NCBI GenBank assembly: GCA_030674185.1
Contig: CM060314.1
Location: 20,666,087-20,730,086 of the forward strand
Length of the DNA: 64,000 nt
Direction of reading: 5' to 3'
Origin: Monoplex corrugatus
Taxonomy: Eukaryota; Mollusca; Gastropoda; Littorinimorpha; Ranellidae
Shown: positions 26,001 to 55,124 of the stretch, piece after piece
Position numbering within the stretch: position 1 is the first letter of the stretch
Layout of the letters: every line of letters begins with the position of its first letter
Notes under the pieces: model-generated
Databases searched by the model: none
Told to the model about the DNA's origin: nothing
What the model saw: only the letters and a program-made list of their open reading frames with translations
Translations under genes and position numbers: made by a program

Positions 26001-26929
26001 ACTGGTGCCACAAATGGCACCTAATGGGCAGTGCCCCAAACGATCATGACATACTATAAAGCTATAACCCTGCACACCTGGCCCCATTTGCTGAAAAATG
26101 AAGAGGAAAGCTCATGAAGAGGAAAGCTCACATGATACGACTGCAGCAGATTCTTTAAGTTTAACAATAAAAATAAATCATAAAAATCTGATGTGTTAAG
26201 AAATCTGAATTTAAATTTCCTTGTCCAAAGCAAAACTTGAATAGTTGATTTGGTCAAAAATAAATTGGCATATATATCAGAATTATGGGAGACATGCCAT
26301 GGGCCTGGTAATATGAGTATACCGACTAGAGTCCTTTTTCCTCTCCAAACACACACTGACAATATGAATTGTCGGACATCTCATTCTTAAACACACACCG
26401 ACAGTCACAATGTGAATGTGAATGCTGGATGTTACGGCCAATGTGATATAAGCTCAGAGCTGATGATACACTAACTCGACTATACACGCAATGACATGCT
26501 ATTCCACTAGATAAACAGGTGCGTACTCACTAATAGTGTATCAGTCAGTATAGTTACTACTGTCACCATTGTCATGTGATTGTGCATTACCACTGAATTA
26601 TTATGAGTCAATCATTCTTGAAAATCTTCATTTTTCTCAAGAAAACCACGTCAGGTGGGGTCGATTCCTATCATTCCTGGGGCAACCGATAGCTACATCC
26701 ATGCATAATGCAACACATACGAATTTATGTATAATATTCATAATCACTTTCACTAATTAATACAGTAACACAGTACTATTAATATTTCAAATATTTGTAC
26801 AAATTGTAGTAATTCAGATGTGCAAACATGAAACTTTCATACCAATTTCTTCAAATGGGCGGCTTGTTCCTTGTGAAAATCAAGCTTAGCCAGTGTTGCT
26901 GGGCGATACTTGTCAACCCACAAACTCAT
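7129..26929 (-). CDS. RFC3: replication factor C subunit 3 (RFC3), eight exons, complete
   Basis: RFC3 is a small subunit of the RFC clamp loader, the nuclear AAA+ complex that opens PCNA and loads it at primer-template junctions. Joining 26929-26843, 25212-25007, 24085-23988, 15941-15760, 14282-14146, 12005-11907, 10142-10073 and 7317-7129 gives 1068 nt, one open frame of 355 aa plus stop, close to the 356 aa of human RFC3. The start is [10 protein letters not shown], the usual RFC3 opening. Walker [10 protein letters not shown] is at residues 42-50, a degenerate Walker B LTEVDRL at 133-139, and the family SRC motif at 176-178. The C-terminal collar region ends in [17 protein letters not shown]. 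All introns are GT-AG. Intron 3 (8 kb) carries a large LINE. The start codon is head-to-head with the lachesin-like gene. Identification is by recognised protein similarity. Confidence 0.96.
7449..7622. mobile_element. TTAA-type fold-back MITE (CCCTTTGACTCC ends), copy 1
   Basis: Starts aaccctttgactccc and ends ggagtcaaagggtt, with internal caccctctccacc-type and agctggtggccagggtgagg blocks that can pair. No coding content. Lies in RFC3 intron 7, about 130 bp from exon 8. Confidence 0.7.
7680..8440 (-). mobile_element. degenerate LINE fragment (reverse transcriptase C-terminal part)
   Basis: The minus strand contains [20 protein letters not shown] and [13 protein letters not shown]. Further 3' it has a [19 protein letters not shown] end. 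These are typical of the post-RT region of dispersed LINE polyproteins. It has many frame breaks and lies in the RFC3 3' flank side of intron 7. Confidence 0.65.
8630..8885 (+). repeat. tandem triplication, about 90-bp unit
   Basis: Three units carry gcagatcagtctaacaatac, agacgggtgtaaatgtggac and atcagataatcat. Lies in RFC3 intron 7. Confidence 0.9.
8900..9570. other. intronic, nothing recognised
   Basis: RFC3 intron 7 sequence without recognisable coding or repeat content. Confidence 0.5.
9578..9925 (+). mobile_element. RTE-like LINE 3' end with (ATG)n tail
   Basis: Encodes [40 protein letters not shown] and [18 protein letters not shown], then ends in a (GAT)n tail at 9902-9922. It shares sequence with the copies at 28098 and 55125. 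Lies in RFC3 intron 7. Confidence 0.8.
10073..10142 (-). CDS. RFC3: RFC3 exon 7
   Basis: Acceptor gttttcag, donor gtgagc, ends in phase 0. Encodes [20 protein letters not shown] then IMK, part of the collar domain. Confidence 0.95.
10440..10600 (+). repeat. dispersed repeat R3, copy 2
   Basis: gagggcttcatcacactc, aattccacatgcactccaca and gccggcaaggtcttgaaat match copy 1. Lies in RFC3 intron 6. Confidence 0.55.
10640..11900. other. intronic, little recognised
   Basis: RFC3 intron 6. A SINE-like motif (cgtcatccgttcgagggcg) lies at 11025-11045. Otherwise there is no feature I can support. Confidence 0.45.
11907..12005 (-). CDS. RFC3: RFC3 exon 6
   Basis: Acceptor atgtcag, donor gtatgt, phase 2 in and phase 2 out. 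Encodes [20 protein letters not shown] followed by [12 protein letters not shown]. Confidence 0.94.
12504..12699. mobile_element. TTAA-type fold-back MITE, copy 2
   Basis: TTTAA flanks both ends. It begins ccctttgactcctgcaccct, ends gggagtcaaaggg, and has a perfect internal palindrome ccagcttcctgcaggaagctgg near 12600. Lies in RFC3 intron 5. Confidence 0.75.
12700..13480. other. intronic, nothing recognised
   Basis: RFC3 intron 5 sequence. No open frame or repeat family recognised. Confidence 0.5.
13482..13578 (+). repeat. (AT)n followed by (AG)n microsatellite
   Basis: A compound dinucleotide repeat: (TA)n to 13524, then (GA)n to 13577. Confidence 0.95.
13785..14000. repeat. diverged copy of the fold-back repeat
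   Basis: Contains agcaagacaggtgca and ccaactggcctttgttgagc near 13790-13835, and acaaaggccagttgaccaaa near 13973. These are the same two arm motifs as at 40095-40450, so it is a second, older copy. Confidence 0.55.
14146..14282 (-). CDS. RFC3: RFC3 exon 5
   Basis: Acceptor ttggtcag, donor gtgagt, ends in phase 2. Encodes [20 protein letters not shown] then [10 protein letters not shown], the lid and sensor-2 region of RFC3. Confidence 0.95.
14630..14885 (+). repeat. (TG)n microsatellite block
   Basis: Near-perfect TG to 14755, then degenerate TG/CATG sequence. Lies in RFC3 intron 4. Confidence 0.95.
15590..15652 (-). mobile_element. SINE family 1, short fragment
   Basis: gtgagacttgactatgtggt, cccagtcttcccaacaagcc and catagcacac match the middle of the 54095-54560 copy. 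Confidence 0.55.
15657..15736. mobile_element. TTAA-type fold-back MITE, short diverged copy 3
   Basis: tcactcctctaccctatcca is followed by ttcctgcaggaagc, and it ends gaagtgaaagagttaaa. Same layout as copy 2 but only 80 bp. Ends 23 bp from RFC3 exon 4. Confidence 0.6.
15760..15941 (-). CDS. RFC3: RFC3 exon 4 (Walker B, sensor 1, SRC motif)
   Basis: Acceptor gtgtgcag, donor gtacga, ends in phase 0. Encodes [29 protein letters not shown] and IRSRC. This is the most conserved part of the ATPase fold. A TTAA-type fold-back repeat lies 23 bp beyond the donor. Confidence 0.96.
16684..16846 (+). repeat. left half of a dispersed repeat split by the LINE
   Basis: Matches 45122-45250 (ggcctnnnnnncaatcnnnggatcaggtcag-type start, then gtggggcact and agggttcc). 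It ends in a (CA)n tract at 16803-16846 where the LINE was inserted. Confidence 0.75.
16916..18141 (+). pseudogene. LINE ORF1 (frameshifted, SGNH-esterase-like domain)
   Basis: The frame starts [19 protein letters not shown] with a basic, low-complexity N-terminus. It shifts near 17200 into a segment with [20 protein letters not shown], and shifts again near 17650 into a segment with [11 protein letters not shown] and [20 protein letters not shown]. The DSVLNK, HVGxxDL and DVHPT blocks correspond to the catalytic blocks of SGNH hydrolase domains known from CR1- and Nimb-type ORF1 proteins. The first-block glycine is replaced (HDS rather than GDS). Two frameshifts make it a pseudogene. Confidence 0.75.
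18259..22111 (+). pseudogene. LINE ORF2 polyprotein (endonuclease, reverse transcriptase, RNase H), one frameshift
   Basis: The first open part (18259-20565, 768 aa) has an endonuclease with [15 protein letters not shown] and SDHIPI. The usual catalytic Glu block LQE reads LQS. The reverse transcriptase follows with [35 protein letters not shown] and QYADDL. A one-base slip in a T-rich run at about 20560 ends the frame. The continuation is open to 22111 and contains RNase H blocks [25 protein letters not shown] and DRAAKRGA with the acidic residues retained, and a C-terminal Cys/His cluster ([16 protein letters not shown]). Confidence 0.9.
22425..22880 (+). repeat. right half of the dispersed repeat split by the LINE
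   Basis: Continues from the (CA)n tract with ggagaaactgggtag. It matches 45270-45710 through shared blocks such as acaaggtaatagtag and gatgtctgctgttacaaggg. Its order and orientation agree with the left half. Confidence 0.8.
22968..23112 (+). repeat. (GGT)n / (GAT)n triplet microsatellite
   Basis: About 17 GGT units are followed by about 20 GAT-type units with interruptions. Homopolymeric open frames here are artefacts of the repeat. Confidence 0.95.
23152..23987 (-). mobile_element. 5'-truncated LINE fragment (RNase H end) abutting RFC3 exon 3
   Basis: The minus strand encodes an RNase H end: [33 protein letters not shown] and AAKQGAHN, then a Cys/His segment with [19 protein letters not shown]. 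This resembles the C-terminus of the larger LINE at 16847. The 3' end aaatcaaaga is the same as in that element and is followed by acgaacgaac. The similarity begins at the exon 3 splice donor, so the insertion point is essentially at the exon edge. Confidence 0.85.
23988..24085 (-). CDS. RFC3: RFC3 exon 3
   Basis: Acceptor atttcag, phase 2 in and phase 1 out. Encodes [19 protein letters not shown] and [11 protein letters not shown]. The donor gtatgc is immediately followed by LINE-derived sequence (see the mobile element at 23152-23987). Confidence 0.93.
24215..24400 (-). repeat. dispersed repeat R1, 3' part
   Basis: tttgaagcccagccgactgc, gtagagccatatcagg and atctaaggagatgccctggc match the R1 end in reverse. 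Lies in RFC3 intron 2. Confidence 0.65.
24400..25000. other. intronic, nothing recognised
   Basis: AT-rich RFC3 intron 2 sequence with several A-runs. Confidence 0.5.
25007..25212 (-). CDS. RFC3: RFC3 exon 2 (Walker A)
   Basis: Acceptor tacccag, donor gtatag, ends in phase 2. Encodes [20 protein letters not shown] and continues to EINP. It holds the P-loop, whose lysine is residue 48. Confidence 0.95.
25215..26840. other. RFC3 intron 1, nothing recognised
   Basis: No repeat family or exon recognised. A 20-bp direct duplication (atgaagaggaaagctca) is at 26098-26131. Confidence 0.5.
26843..26929 (-). CDS. RFC3: RFC3 exon 1 (residues 1-29)
   Basis: Starts at ATG with [10 protein letters not shown] and ends in phase 0 at LKKL before a gtatga donor. 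This exon is too short to stand out as an open reading frame and was found by similarity and splice phase. Confidence 0.95.
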
Positions 26930-27441
26930 GTTTGCTTCACAAGGATTTAAAGTATAACTATAATTATTATTTTTCTGTCTCTACGAGCGTTATTAGATCC
27001 TACAAATTGTAGAACAATTCCCGCGAAGATTTTCCAAGGGGGGTAAACTCTAAAGATACCGGAAGTTCAGGACTGTTTATTATTTTGTTTCTGAGGCCTA
27101 ACTATTCAACTATTTTATCTTACTCTGACTGCTTGCGTGCGCGCGTGTGCGTATATGTATGTACACACGTGTGTGCATGTGTGAGTGTGTTTGTGTGTGA
27201 AGTGAGCGGATGGGCATCTATGTGAAGGTGTGGACGTGTGAAGGTGCAGCGATGTGTTACAGTCGTTGCGCATGCGTTATGAAGGTTAATCGATCCGGAA
27301 ACGTCGGATTTTAAAATCGAAACCTTAACAGACGTGTTATGTCCCCTTTTTCAGTTTCTGAATATTGATCTGATACCGTGGGTCTACAAAAATGGAATCA
27401 GTCCGAGTCACTTTGAGTTTGATATCATCCGGCCTGGAAGG
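26930..27441. promoter_or_regulatory. divergent RFC3 / lachesin-like promoter region
   Basis: Only 512 bp separate the start codons of two oppositely transcribed genes. TTCCCGCGAA at 27018-27027 is an E2F-like site about 90 bp upstream of the RFC3 ATG, as expected of an S-phase replication gene. TGCGCATGCG at 27267-27276 resembles an NRF1 site, a factor often found at bidirectional promoters. A degenerate TG/CG-rich tract spans 27125-27240. Short upstream ATGs in other frames precede the lachesin ATG. Activity is inferred from motifs and geometry only. Confidence 0.5.
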
Positions 27442-47920
<20,479 letters not shown>

Positions 47921-48509
47921 TGCTGCTTGCCATCTGTCCTACTTCCGTGATGGGTTGCTCCATTGTCATCATCATAATATTGTCCTTTGCCTTGTTTCAT
48001 GTGTTCATCTTCCTTTGATACTGCTGCCCATGTGTCCTAGGTCTATGATGGATACCTCCATTCTCATCATTGTAGTGTTGTTCATTGTTTCACTCCTTTG
48101 CTGCTGCTCTCCATGCATCAAACTTCCATAAGGATAGCTCCACATAGTGTTGTCTTTTGCCTGTCTTCATATATCACATCATCCCTTTGATGCTACTCTC
48201 CATGTTTCCTACGGGTTCTGTCACAAACAGGGAAGAAATTGAAACTTGCCTTCACGAATAAGAGGTGATCTCCATGGCATGAAGCCTGATGTGATGGTCA
48301 GTTGTGTACTGTACTTGATCACACAATGCATGGTAAAGGTGCAGTTTAGCATCCACAGTTGGCTTTCAGCACATTCTATCTTTCTGTTTCATTCATACCG
48401 GGCGTTTTTATTCTTTACCAATGCAGTGTACACTTGCACTACTTTCATTTTCCCCGCATGCTTTGGGTACTCCCATTGTTATCACTAACTCAACCTACAT
48501 TCCGTGCAG

Positions 48510-48595
48510 GTGCTCCAGCAAAAGGCAGCACAGTAGGAAAAAACAGAAGTCTTGTAAACATCGTGGTGGGACTCGAAAAATTAAAAACAGGCTAA
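48510..48595 (+). other. possible alternative terminal exon of the lachesin-like gene
   Basis: A pyrimidine-rich stretch and a ttccgtgcag acceptor precede an open segment. In the phase left by exon 7 it reads SAPAKGSTVGKNRS then LVNIVVGLEKLKTG and stop. The beginning resembles the true exon 8 (RSFAPTADRTNR). The encoded end is not strongly hydrophobic, so an isoform using it would probably lack the GPI signal. An aaaataaatc polyadenylation-like signal is near 48727. This is inference from phase and weak similarity. Confidence 0.3.
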
Positions 48596-49019
48596 ATCCC
48601 CTGTAGGGGACATTTGTACAAAACGTAAACTGAGTGTCTTAATAGAGGATGTCCGGACAGAGAGAGTTGATAAATAGTATTAGTAAAAAAGGAAAGTATA
48701 GTCCTAGTTTTACATATGACATGGTAAAATAAATCTACTTACATTCTTTTTTCCTTCATCTGCCTGACTCCCACTGTTCATACTGTAAAACACAAATAAG
48801 AGAACTGCGATTTTCAGAACCACATTGCCCTGAGATAAGTATCTAATACGGCCGGTTCTTCAGGTGGAATTCGGGAGGGCTCATTTTGTATTGGAAGTCT
48901 CAATTTAACTTTTATTTCATAAATGTCTGTTCATTTCTTTCTATTTTGTGGATGTACAATAATTTTGATGAGAAGAATATGTGCCATTAGCGTCGATGGT
49001 TCCCGTTAATGACGCCACA

Positions 49020-49200
49020 TATGTCCATCATGGATATGTCATCACCATATTGCTGTCCTTGACCTATCTTCATGTGGTCTTCCTCCTTTGGTACTGCTGT
49101 CCATGTGTCCTACGTCCATCATGGATTGCTCCACTGCCATCACTATAGTGTTGTCTTCTCATGGTCATACTCCTGTTAATACTGCTGTCCGTGTATCCTA
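49020..49200 (+). repeat. tandem array of GPI-tail exon units (second block)
   Basis: Two more units begin near 49030 and 49121. They share motifs such as atatggtgacat (complement), tgctgtccatgtgtcctacg and catggattgctccactg with the first block, from which about 800 bp separates them. Deletions break the coding sense. Confidence 0.65.
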
Positions 49201-49204
49201 GAAA

Positions 49205-49620
49205 AAATGGGGGGAGGGGAGATAATTCAGACTGCAAGTAGGGCACCTCTTTTTCATTAAGGTGTGCCTGCAACTTTTTTTTTTCCCTCTCTCCCATTTT
49301 CTGTGCCACATCAGTGGTTGCAAAATTTTGTGACCGTTGTTTACAATGCTGTGATAATGATGGCAGTAGGGATGATAATTATGATGCTGTGGAGTTCCAT
49401 TGGATTGAGAATGTATGACTGAGCTGTACTCTACATTTCTTTTCATTAAGTAGTCTAGGGTCAGCCAGACCTGAGATACGCAGACAACTGCCATGTTGGT
49501 CTGGAAATTTCAGCAACATCCTCAGTGACACATCCTTGAAATGGATGAGAATCGCCTGTGAGGTTCCAGTCTTCCCAGTGAGCTCATAGCACTCTCACCA
49601 TTGGATATTGCCTGCAGTAA
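49205..49620 (-). mobile_element. SINE family 1, head-truncated copy
   Basis: Shares with 54095-54560 the blocks cccattttctgtgccac, tgatgctnnnnagttccat, gagctgtactctac and cagtcttcccagtgagctca. The tRNA-like head is missing. Confidence 0.7.
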
Positions 49621-49629
49621 TTTGTCCTA

Positions 49630-51090
49630 CTGGAAGTGCGGGAGGGGGGGGGTGAGTGAAAACAATAATAACTCAGATGAACCATGGGCAGGGCACTTAA
49701 AGTGAATCTTTGTAATGACAGTGGACCTACAACAATTTTTCTGTACTGCATGCAGATAGATAATAATGTTGTCTATTCTACTTGTCTTCGGTGTTGATAG
49801 TGAAGACTGACGTCTATCCTGCTGCACAATTCCATTCCATATTGTCTTGGAGTGAAAGAGTCCCCTGCTGCAAACCCTTCAGCACTTTCCACCCCAACAT
49901 TAGCTCCATGGGTGGAAGAAGAGCAGAGTGTGTATGAATGAGGATAGGGTGAGGTACACAGTGTCTGTGTGTATGTTTGTTTTCATGTGCATTGAATTGG
50001 TGATGGGGACAAAATCTAGTGCCATACAAATAGTGTGTATTATTACCATGGCATTCAAATTCATGACACAATGTCTGGAAAACATCCCTCTTTTCTCTTC
50101 CTTGTTTTAGCTTTAGAATATAGACATTGTCTGACATGAAGATATCAACAGTGGATATCTGTAGGCATGTGTTGTCTTTTTTTCACTCAAATGAACAAAA
50201 TCTCCACATTTACATATTCATTCAGGAAGAATCTCAATGCACACAAGTGGAACATAAAACATAAAGGTAGTCCCATAAGCCTAAGCTTGATCATGGGAGA
50301 GTGAGGTTGTAGATGTCTTTCTATCTAAGGTCAGCTTTATGAAGATGAGTATCATTCCTCTTCCCTACTGCTTTACCTTTGATAGCCCTGGACCTTCATC
50401 TGTCACATGACACTCGCAGCATTAGTGTATATGAAAGTTATTCTGAGCACAGGAACACTCTATTGGAAAAAGTTGAATAAACAGGATCCGTCTCTGTGGT
50501 CACATTGGAAGGTGGGGGTTATACCTTTGCACTGTTTGAACTATGTGGAAAAAAAAACAAGCCCTTATGGAACATGCTGATTCTTTGTCACAGAAAACAA
50601 AAAGCATGAAAAGTAAAAACAAAAGGGAAAATAGTCATTCTCTTTCTTTCATGAATCATTCTTTTTTCTTTCATAATGCCTCTTCTCATAAGGTAATATT
50701 TAACAAATTAAACACAAACAGTGCCCTCCTTCTGTAGATGAAATGTAGAAGGTGCCATAATGTTGTCACTAAAGTTTGAATTGTGTCACCTGTCATCAAA
50801 TTGGTTCATTGGTCCATTTTTGAAAGGAGCTTTGTGAGTTTGTATGATTGAAATCAAATGTAATGGTGTGTCACTGGGATTGAAATGAAAATGTATAAGT
50901 GTTTCTTGTAAGTTATAGTATTTTTGTCAGTATTTCTTTTATGGGTGAAAAGTGACACTTTACAACTGTCTGTTCTAGAATTTTGGACTGTGCTTCTGTG
51001 ATTCCCTTCACATGTATTTCAGACTTTTTTCATTGAAATACTTTTGCCATGTCTTGTCAATGTCATCTTTTCAGCTGGAAAAAAGAGAAC
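49630..51090. other. intergenic, nothing recognised
   Basis: No repeat family or coding similarity recognised between the SINE and the MITE. Confidence 0.45.
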
Positions 51091-51091
51091 T

Positions 51092-51294
51092 TTAACCCTT
51101 TTACTCCCACACCCTATCCACCAACTGTAAAAAATTTAACCCTATGACTCCCTCACCCTATCCACCAGTTCCTGCTTGACTCTTTGAATCCATCACCCTA
51201 TCCATCAGCTTCCTGCAAGGTTTGACTCCCTCACCCTTTCCATCAGCTTCCTATAAGAAAGTTGGTGGATAGGTGAGGGAGTCAAAGGTTTAAC
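51092..51294. mobile_element. TTAA-type fold-back MITE, copy 5 (internally repeated)
   Basis: Several internal repeats of the left-end motif (ttaacccttttactccca, then ttaaccctatgactccct) and a right end gagggagtcaaaggtttaa. Looks like a rearranged or multiply inserted copy. Confidence 0.65.
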
Positions 51295-51639
51295 TCGTTA
51301 TGATGATTTTCCACTTGCAATTTCAAACGTGTATGGAATTCATATTGCTGAAGAAATGTACAGGGCACCATCCAGAGCAGAGTTATGGAGAATCTGCTGT
51401 TGCCCATGATGCAGGCCAATCCTTTCTCTGCAGTCTATGGAAAAGGTTTAACTCTTAGGAGACGCACCCTAAAATGGCTGCTGAAACTCTCCAGACGCAC
51501 AGTTCTTGGTACTTTTTAAAAAAGTATGGAAAATATCCGACGACAAGAAATCTATCCTGTTATGTATGTTTTAAAAGGTCATTATGTCTACTTTGTAACT
51601 GTGCAGACCGCTTGTTTATGCATGCTTTCATTTTTTTCT

Positions 51640-52680
51640 GGTTTACCGTTGAAAAAGGCATGATCAGGAAGTATCTCTCTGTCGAAACAACTGCAAAACT
51701 CGTTCTCTCCTTCATAATGTCTCGCATTGACTATTGCAATTCACTCCTGTCTGGTCTTCCTGCCTCCACCATTTACATCCTACAGCGCATTCAAAACAAT
51801 GCTGTACGCCTTGTACTCAAAAAGAAAAAAGCTGACCACATATCTCCTCTCCTGGCACAACTTCACTGGCTCCCTGTATCAAAGCGCATACAGTACAAAC
51901 TAGACACCATGTGCTACAAAAGCCTCAATAACGCAGCTCCCGATTACTGTCAAGCCTACTTGAGATTTATGTTCCCTCACATACCCTCCGCTCTGCCTCC
52001 GATCCTCTGACTTTTCGCTTTCCACGCACTAAGCTCAATACCTATGGTCCACGAGCCTTCTCTGTTTCTGGTCCACTCTCCTGGAACAAACTTCCTCTCT
52101 CAGTCCGTCAGCAACCTACTTTTGCCTCCTTCAAGTCCGCTCTCAAAACTCACCTTTTCTCCTCTGCATAAAATCCTAACCTCACTCAACCCCCCTCTGC
52201 AGCCTGTCTCCGCTCGGAGGGGAATCACTTTGTTTTAATATATAATTGTATATGATGTGCTCTCTGTGGTTTTCCATTGGTTTTATTCTTGCTTTTATTG
52301 CTTTTATTCTTTTCTCCCCATTTGTGGCCATGCATGTGTGTGTGTGCGTGCGTGCGTGTGTGCGTGTGTGTCTTTTCGGCGCTTGGATTTGATTTTGTCG
52401 AGAATTGCGCTATATAAATATTGTAATTATTATGTATGCATGTGCGTACGTATGTATGTATGTATGTATGTATGTATACGATTAGATTTATGTATGTATG
52501 TATGTATGCATGTATATGCTCAGCTTAGATTTATGTATGTAAGTATGTATGCATGTATGTATGCATGTATACGCTCATATGTATGTAGGTATGTATGCAT
52601 GTATACGCTCAGCGCTTAGATTTGATTTTATCAAGATTTTGCGCTATATAAATAAAATATATTATTATTATTATTATTAT
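51640..52680 (+). mobile_element. L2-like LINE 3' end, second copy
   Basis: Encodes [20 protein letters not shown] and [20 protein letters not shown], nearly identical to the 30838-32290 copy. The 3' UTR has a TG/CGTG tract at 52333-52375, a degenerate (ATGT)n tract at 52430-52600, and two gcgctatataaata ends followed by (ATT)n. Confidence 0.87.
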
Positions 52681-53317
52681 AAAAAAAGACAAGTTTCGGA
52701 TGTACACACACACGACTTATCAAACTGCTGCTTGTAATCCATTAAATATCCATGTTTCAAAACTGCACTTAATATGTCACAGGATATACATTCTTCACTA
52801 GAAGTCATTATGATTTCTGCTTTTATGAATATTTTGTCCCAGAAATGATTAAATACAGGCATAGAGTCTTTTGACTCTTCGAAATTCCTTTGTTTTGGGT
52901 ACCGCGAAAACAAGCCAAAAATAGAGTTCCAACAGTCTCCTACGGTCAAAGGGAAAGAAATCTACTTAGAAAAATGGTTAAACTCTGCTGTCAGTGTAAT
53001 CTCCCTTATTATAGTAAGCAAATAGTCTCAGTAAAATAAAACATAACATCTCCGTAGCTATAGCTGCGGAGCGTCACAGTCGAGACACGGGAGCTGTGGA
53101 ACGTCACCATCAAGTTAAACCAACACAGCTTGCAACCAGTGAAGGGAGAATAAAGCATGCATATTGGATATCTTCTAGGTTTCCATAAGTTACTGGACAC
53201 AAACATGGCTTATAGGATCTTTAATATGTGTAGTTGATATTTTGTACTCAGAACTCAGAACACATTTATTTGTCATAAGAACCCAAAACAGGGCTGTAAG
53301 TACTACATACATACACA

Positions 53318-53380
53318 CACACATATATATATATATAGAGAGAGAGAGACAGATGTATATAGATATATACATATATACAT

Positions 53381-53412
<32 letters not shown>

Positions 53413-53457
53413 TATATATATATATATATGTAAATATATATGTCTATAGATACACAC

Positions 53458-53491
<34 letters not shown>

Positions 53492-53575
53492 TATATATAT
53501 GTATATATGTGTGTGTGCATGTCTGTATGTATGTATGTATCTCTGTCTCTCTCTACATATATATATATATATGTC
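53318..53575 (+). repeat. (AT)n-rich microsatellite block
   Basis: Several TA tracts with AGAG and TGTATG interruptions. A similar but shorter block is at 60510-60580. Confidence 0.9.
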
Positions 53576-53764
53576 TGAACTTATGTTGACCTGGGAGAGT
53601 TGAAACTTTTTCACTCTTTACCCACCAGGCATTACTCAAGCAGGATCAAACTCAAACTCACTGATGTGAAGTCTGATGTCCTAACCATGTGACTGTCTTG
53701 CCCATCTTGTTACTGCTAATAGACTGTGTATCTCAGTAAGCCGTGCTGATGAACTCGATGAGAT

Positions 53765-54605
53765 GTCAGTAAAAAGGGCAGACACTGAAGGATCAGTGTA
53801 GTGTATGGTACTTATCCCTCACCCTTTAAAGGAGACAGAGGCTGAAGGACAAGTGTAGAGTATGTAATGCTTATCTCTTGCTCTTTAAAAGTGGCATATA
53901 CTATGAAGGATCACTATAGAGTGTACAGTGCTTATATCTTGTTCTTTAAAAGGGACAGATACTGAAGGATCAGTGTAGAGTGCTTATCTCTCTTTCTTTA
54001 AAAGGGGCTCAGATTGAAGGATCAGTGTCGAGTGTATTATGCTTACCCCTCCCCCCCTTTTGAAAGGGTCTGAAGCAGTGTAGAGTGTTTTCTTTTATTT
54101 TTATTTTTTTAGGATCATTGCAACCCGGGAGGTTACCTTTGTGCTCAATTTTTTTGTTATGTTTGTTGTTGTTTTTTTGTCCCATTTTCTGTGCCACCTT
54201 AATGGCCACTGAAGCTGGAACTGTTTTTGCAATGCAATGTTGAGGATGATAATCATGATGCTATAGAGTTCCATGTAGGATTGAGACTGCGCGACAGGGC
54301 TGTACTCTACGCTTACTATCATGATATATCCTAGCATCAACCAGGCCTGAGAGATAGAGACACCTGTGGTGCTGGTGGATGAGACTCGACTGTGTGGTCC
54401 CAGCCATCCGAATGAGCCCATGGCACACCCAACTCTGGGTAGGAGTCGATTAGAGCCGAAAAATCCCACAATGATTTTTGAAGGGACTGATGGGGATTCG
54501 AACCCACAACTTCCAGTCAGTAGTCCGTTGCACTAACCACAACACCACGGCAACTGGTCCAGCGTAGAGTGCTTATCTCCCACTTTTAAAGGGTCTGAAT
54601 CTGGG
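53765..54605 (+). repeat. about 60-bp tandem repeat, interrupted by a SINE
   Basis: Units with gacagatactgaaggatcag, tgtagagtg and gcttatctcttgctctttaaa repeat at least six times from 53775 to 54090. One more follows after the SINE, at 54558-54600. Confidence 0.8.
54095..54560 (-). mobile_element. tRNA-derived SINE (family 1), full-length
   Basis: On the minus strand a tRNA-like head has an A box TGGTTAGTGCAACGG (54539-54525) and a B box GGTTCGAATCC (54504-54494). The body runs to a T-rich end (minus-strand A-rich) at about 54095. It entered a roughly 60-bp tandem repeat that continues on both sides. Confidence 0.82.
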
Positions 54606-54807
54606 AACTGTACCTGAAACCCAGCCCAGCATGCAGTTCTGTAATCTCCCAAGATGGATGGATGCTGTTTGATTTCGTTGATGATGTTTGGAAATAATGA
54701 TTTGTCTTCTCTTGTCATTTCTTGTCTTGTCTCGACTTGCCCAGTCCTGTATTGTCTTGTCTTGCCTCATCTTGCCTTGTCTTGTCTTGTCTTGTCTTGT
54801 GTGCCAG

Positions 54808-55045
54808 TAATGAGGCCTGGTTGTGTAGAGGTAGAGCTCCCACTTTCCAATCTGACTCCTCAGCATTGGCTTGGAAAGAGAACTTCATACATGCAACGTC
54901 CGGTCCAACCAATGGATACCTAACTCTGTTCAGGGTTGGGAAGAGTGAAGTAGCCAGAGAAAGGGAAAGGGCAATGAGCACTCTCATAATGCTGGCCCAG
55001 AAATGGAGGACTCCACCACCTCTGGCACACTTATTATCTTTTCCG
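54808..55045 (+). mobile_element. tRNA-derived SINE (family 2), copy 1
   Basis: Head tgtagaggtagagctccca, middle ggatacctaactctgttcag and ctctcataatgctggccca, then a Pol III-type repeat body. The same order is found at 56965 and 60175. Confidence 0.7.
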
Positions 55046-55124
55046 AATATTTCAGGTGCTAGAGCCACATCTATAGAGACTGTGCTTGTCATGATTGAGT
55101 GGTGTTAACATGTTGGATACTTTT

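Noticed and set aside
54494..54539. A true tRNA gene (A and B boxes on the minus strand)
   Set aside because: The boxes belong to a SINE head. No cloverleaf acceptor stem closes and the sequence continues into a SINE body.
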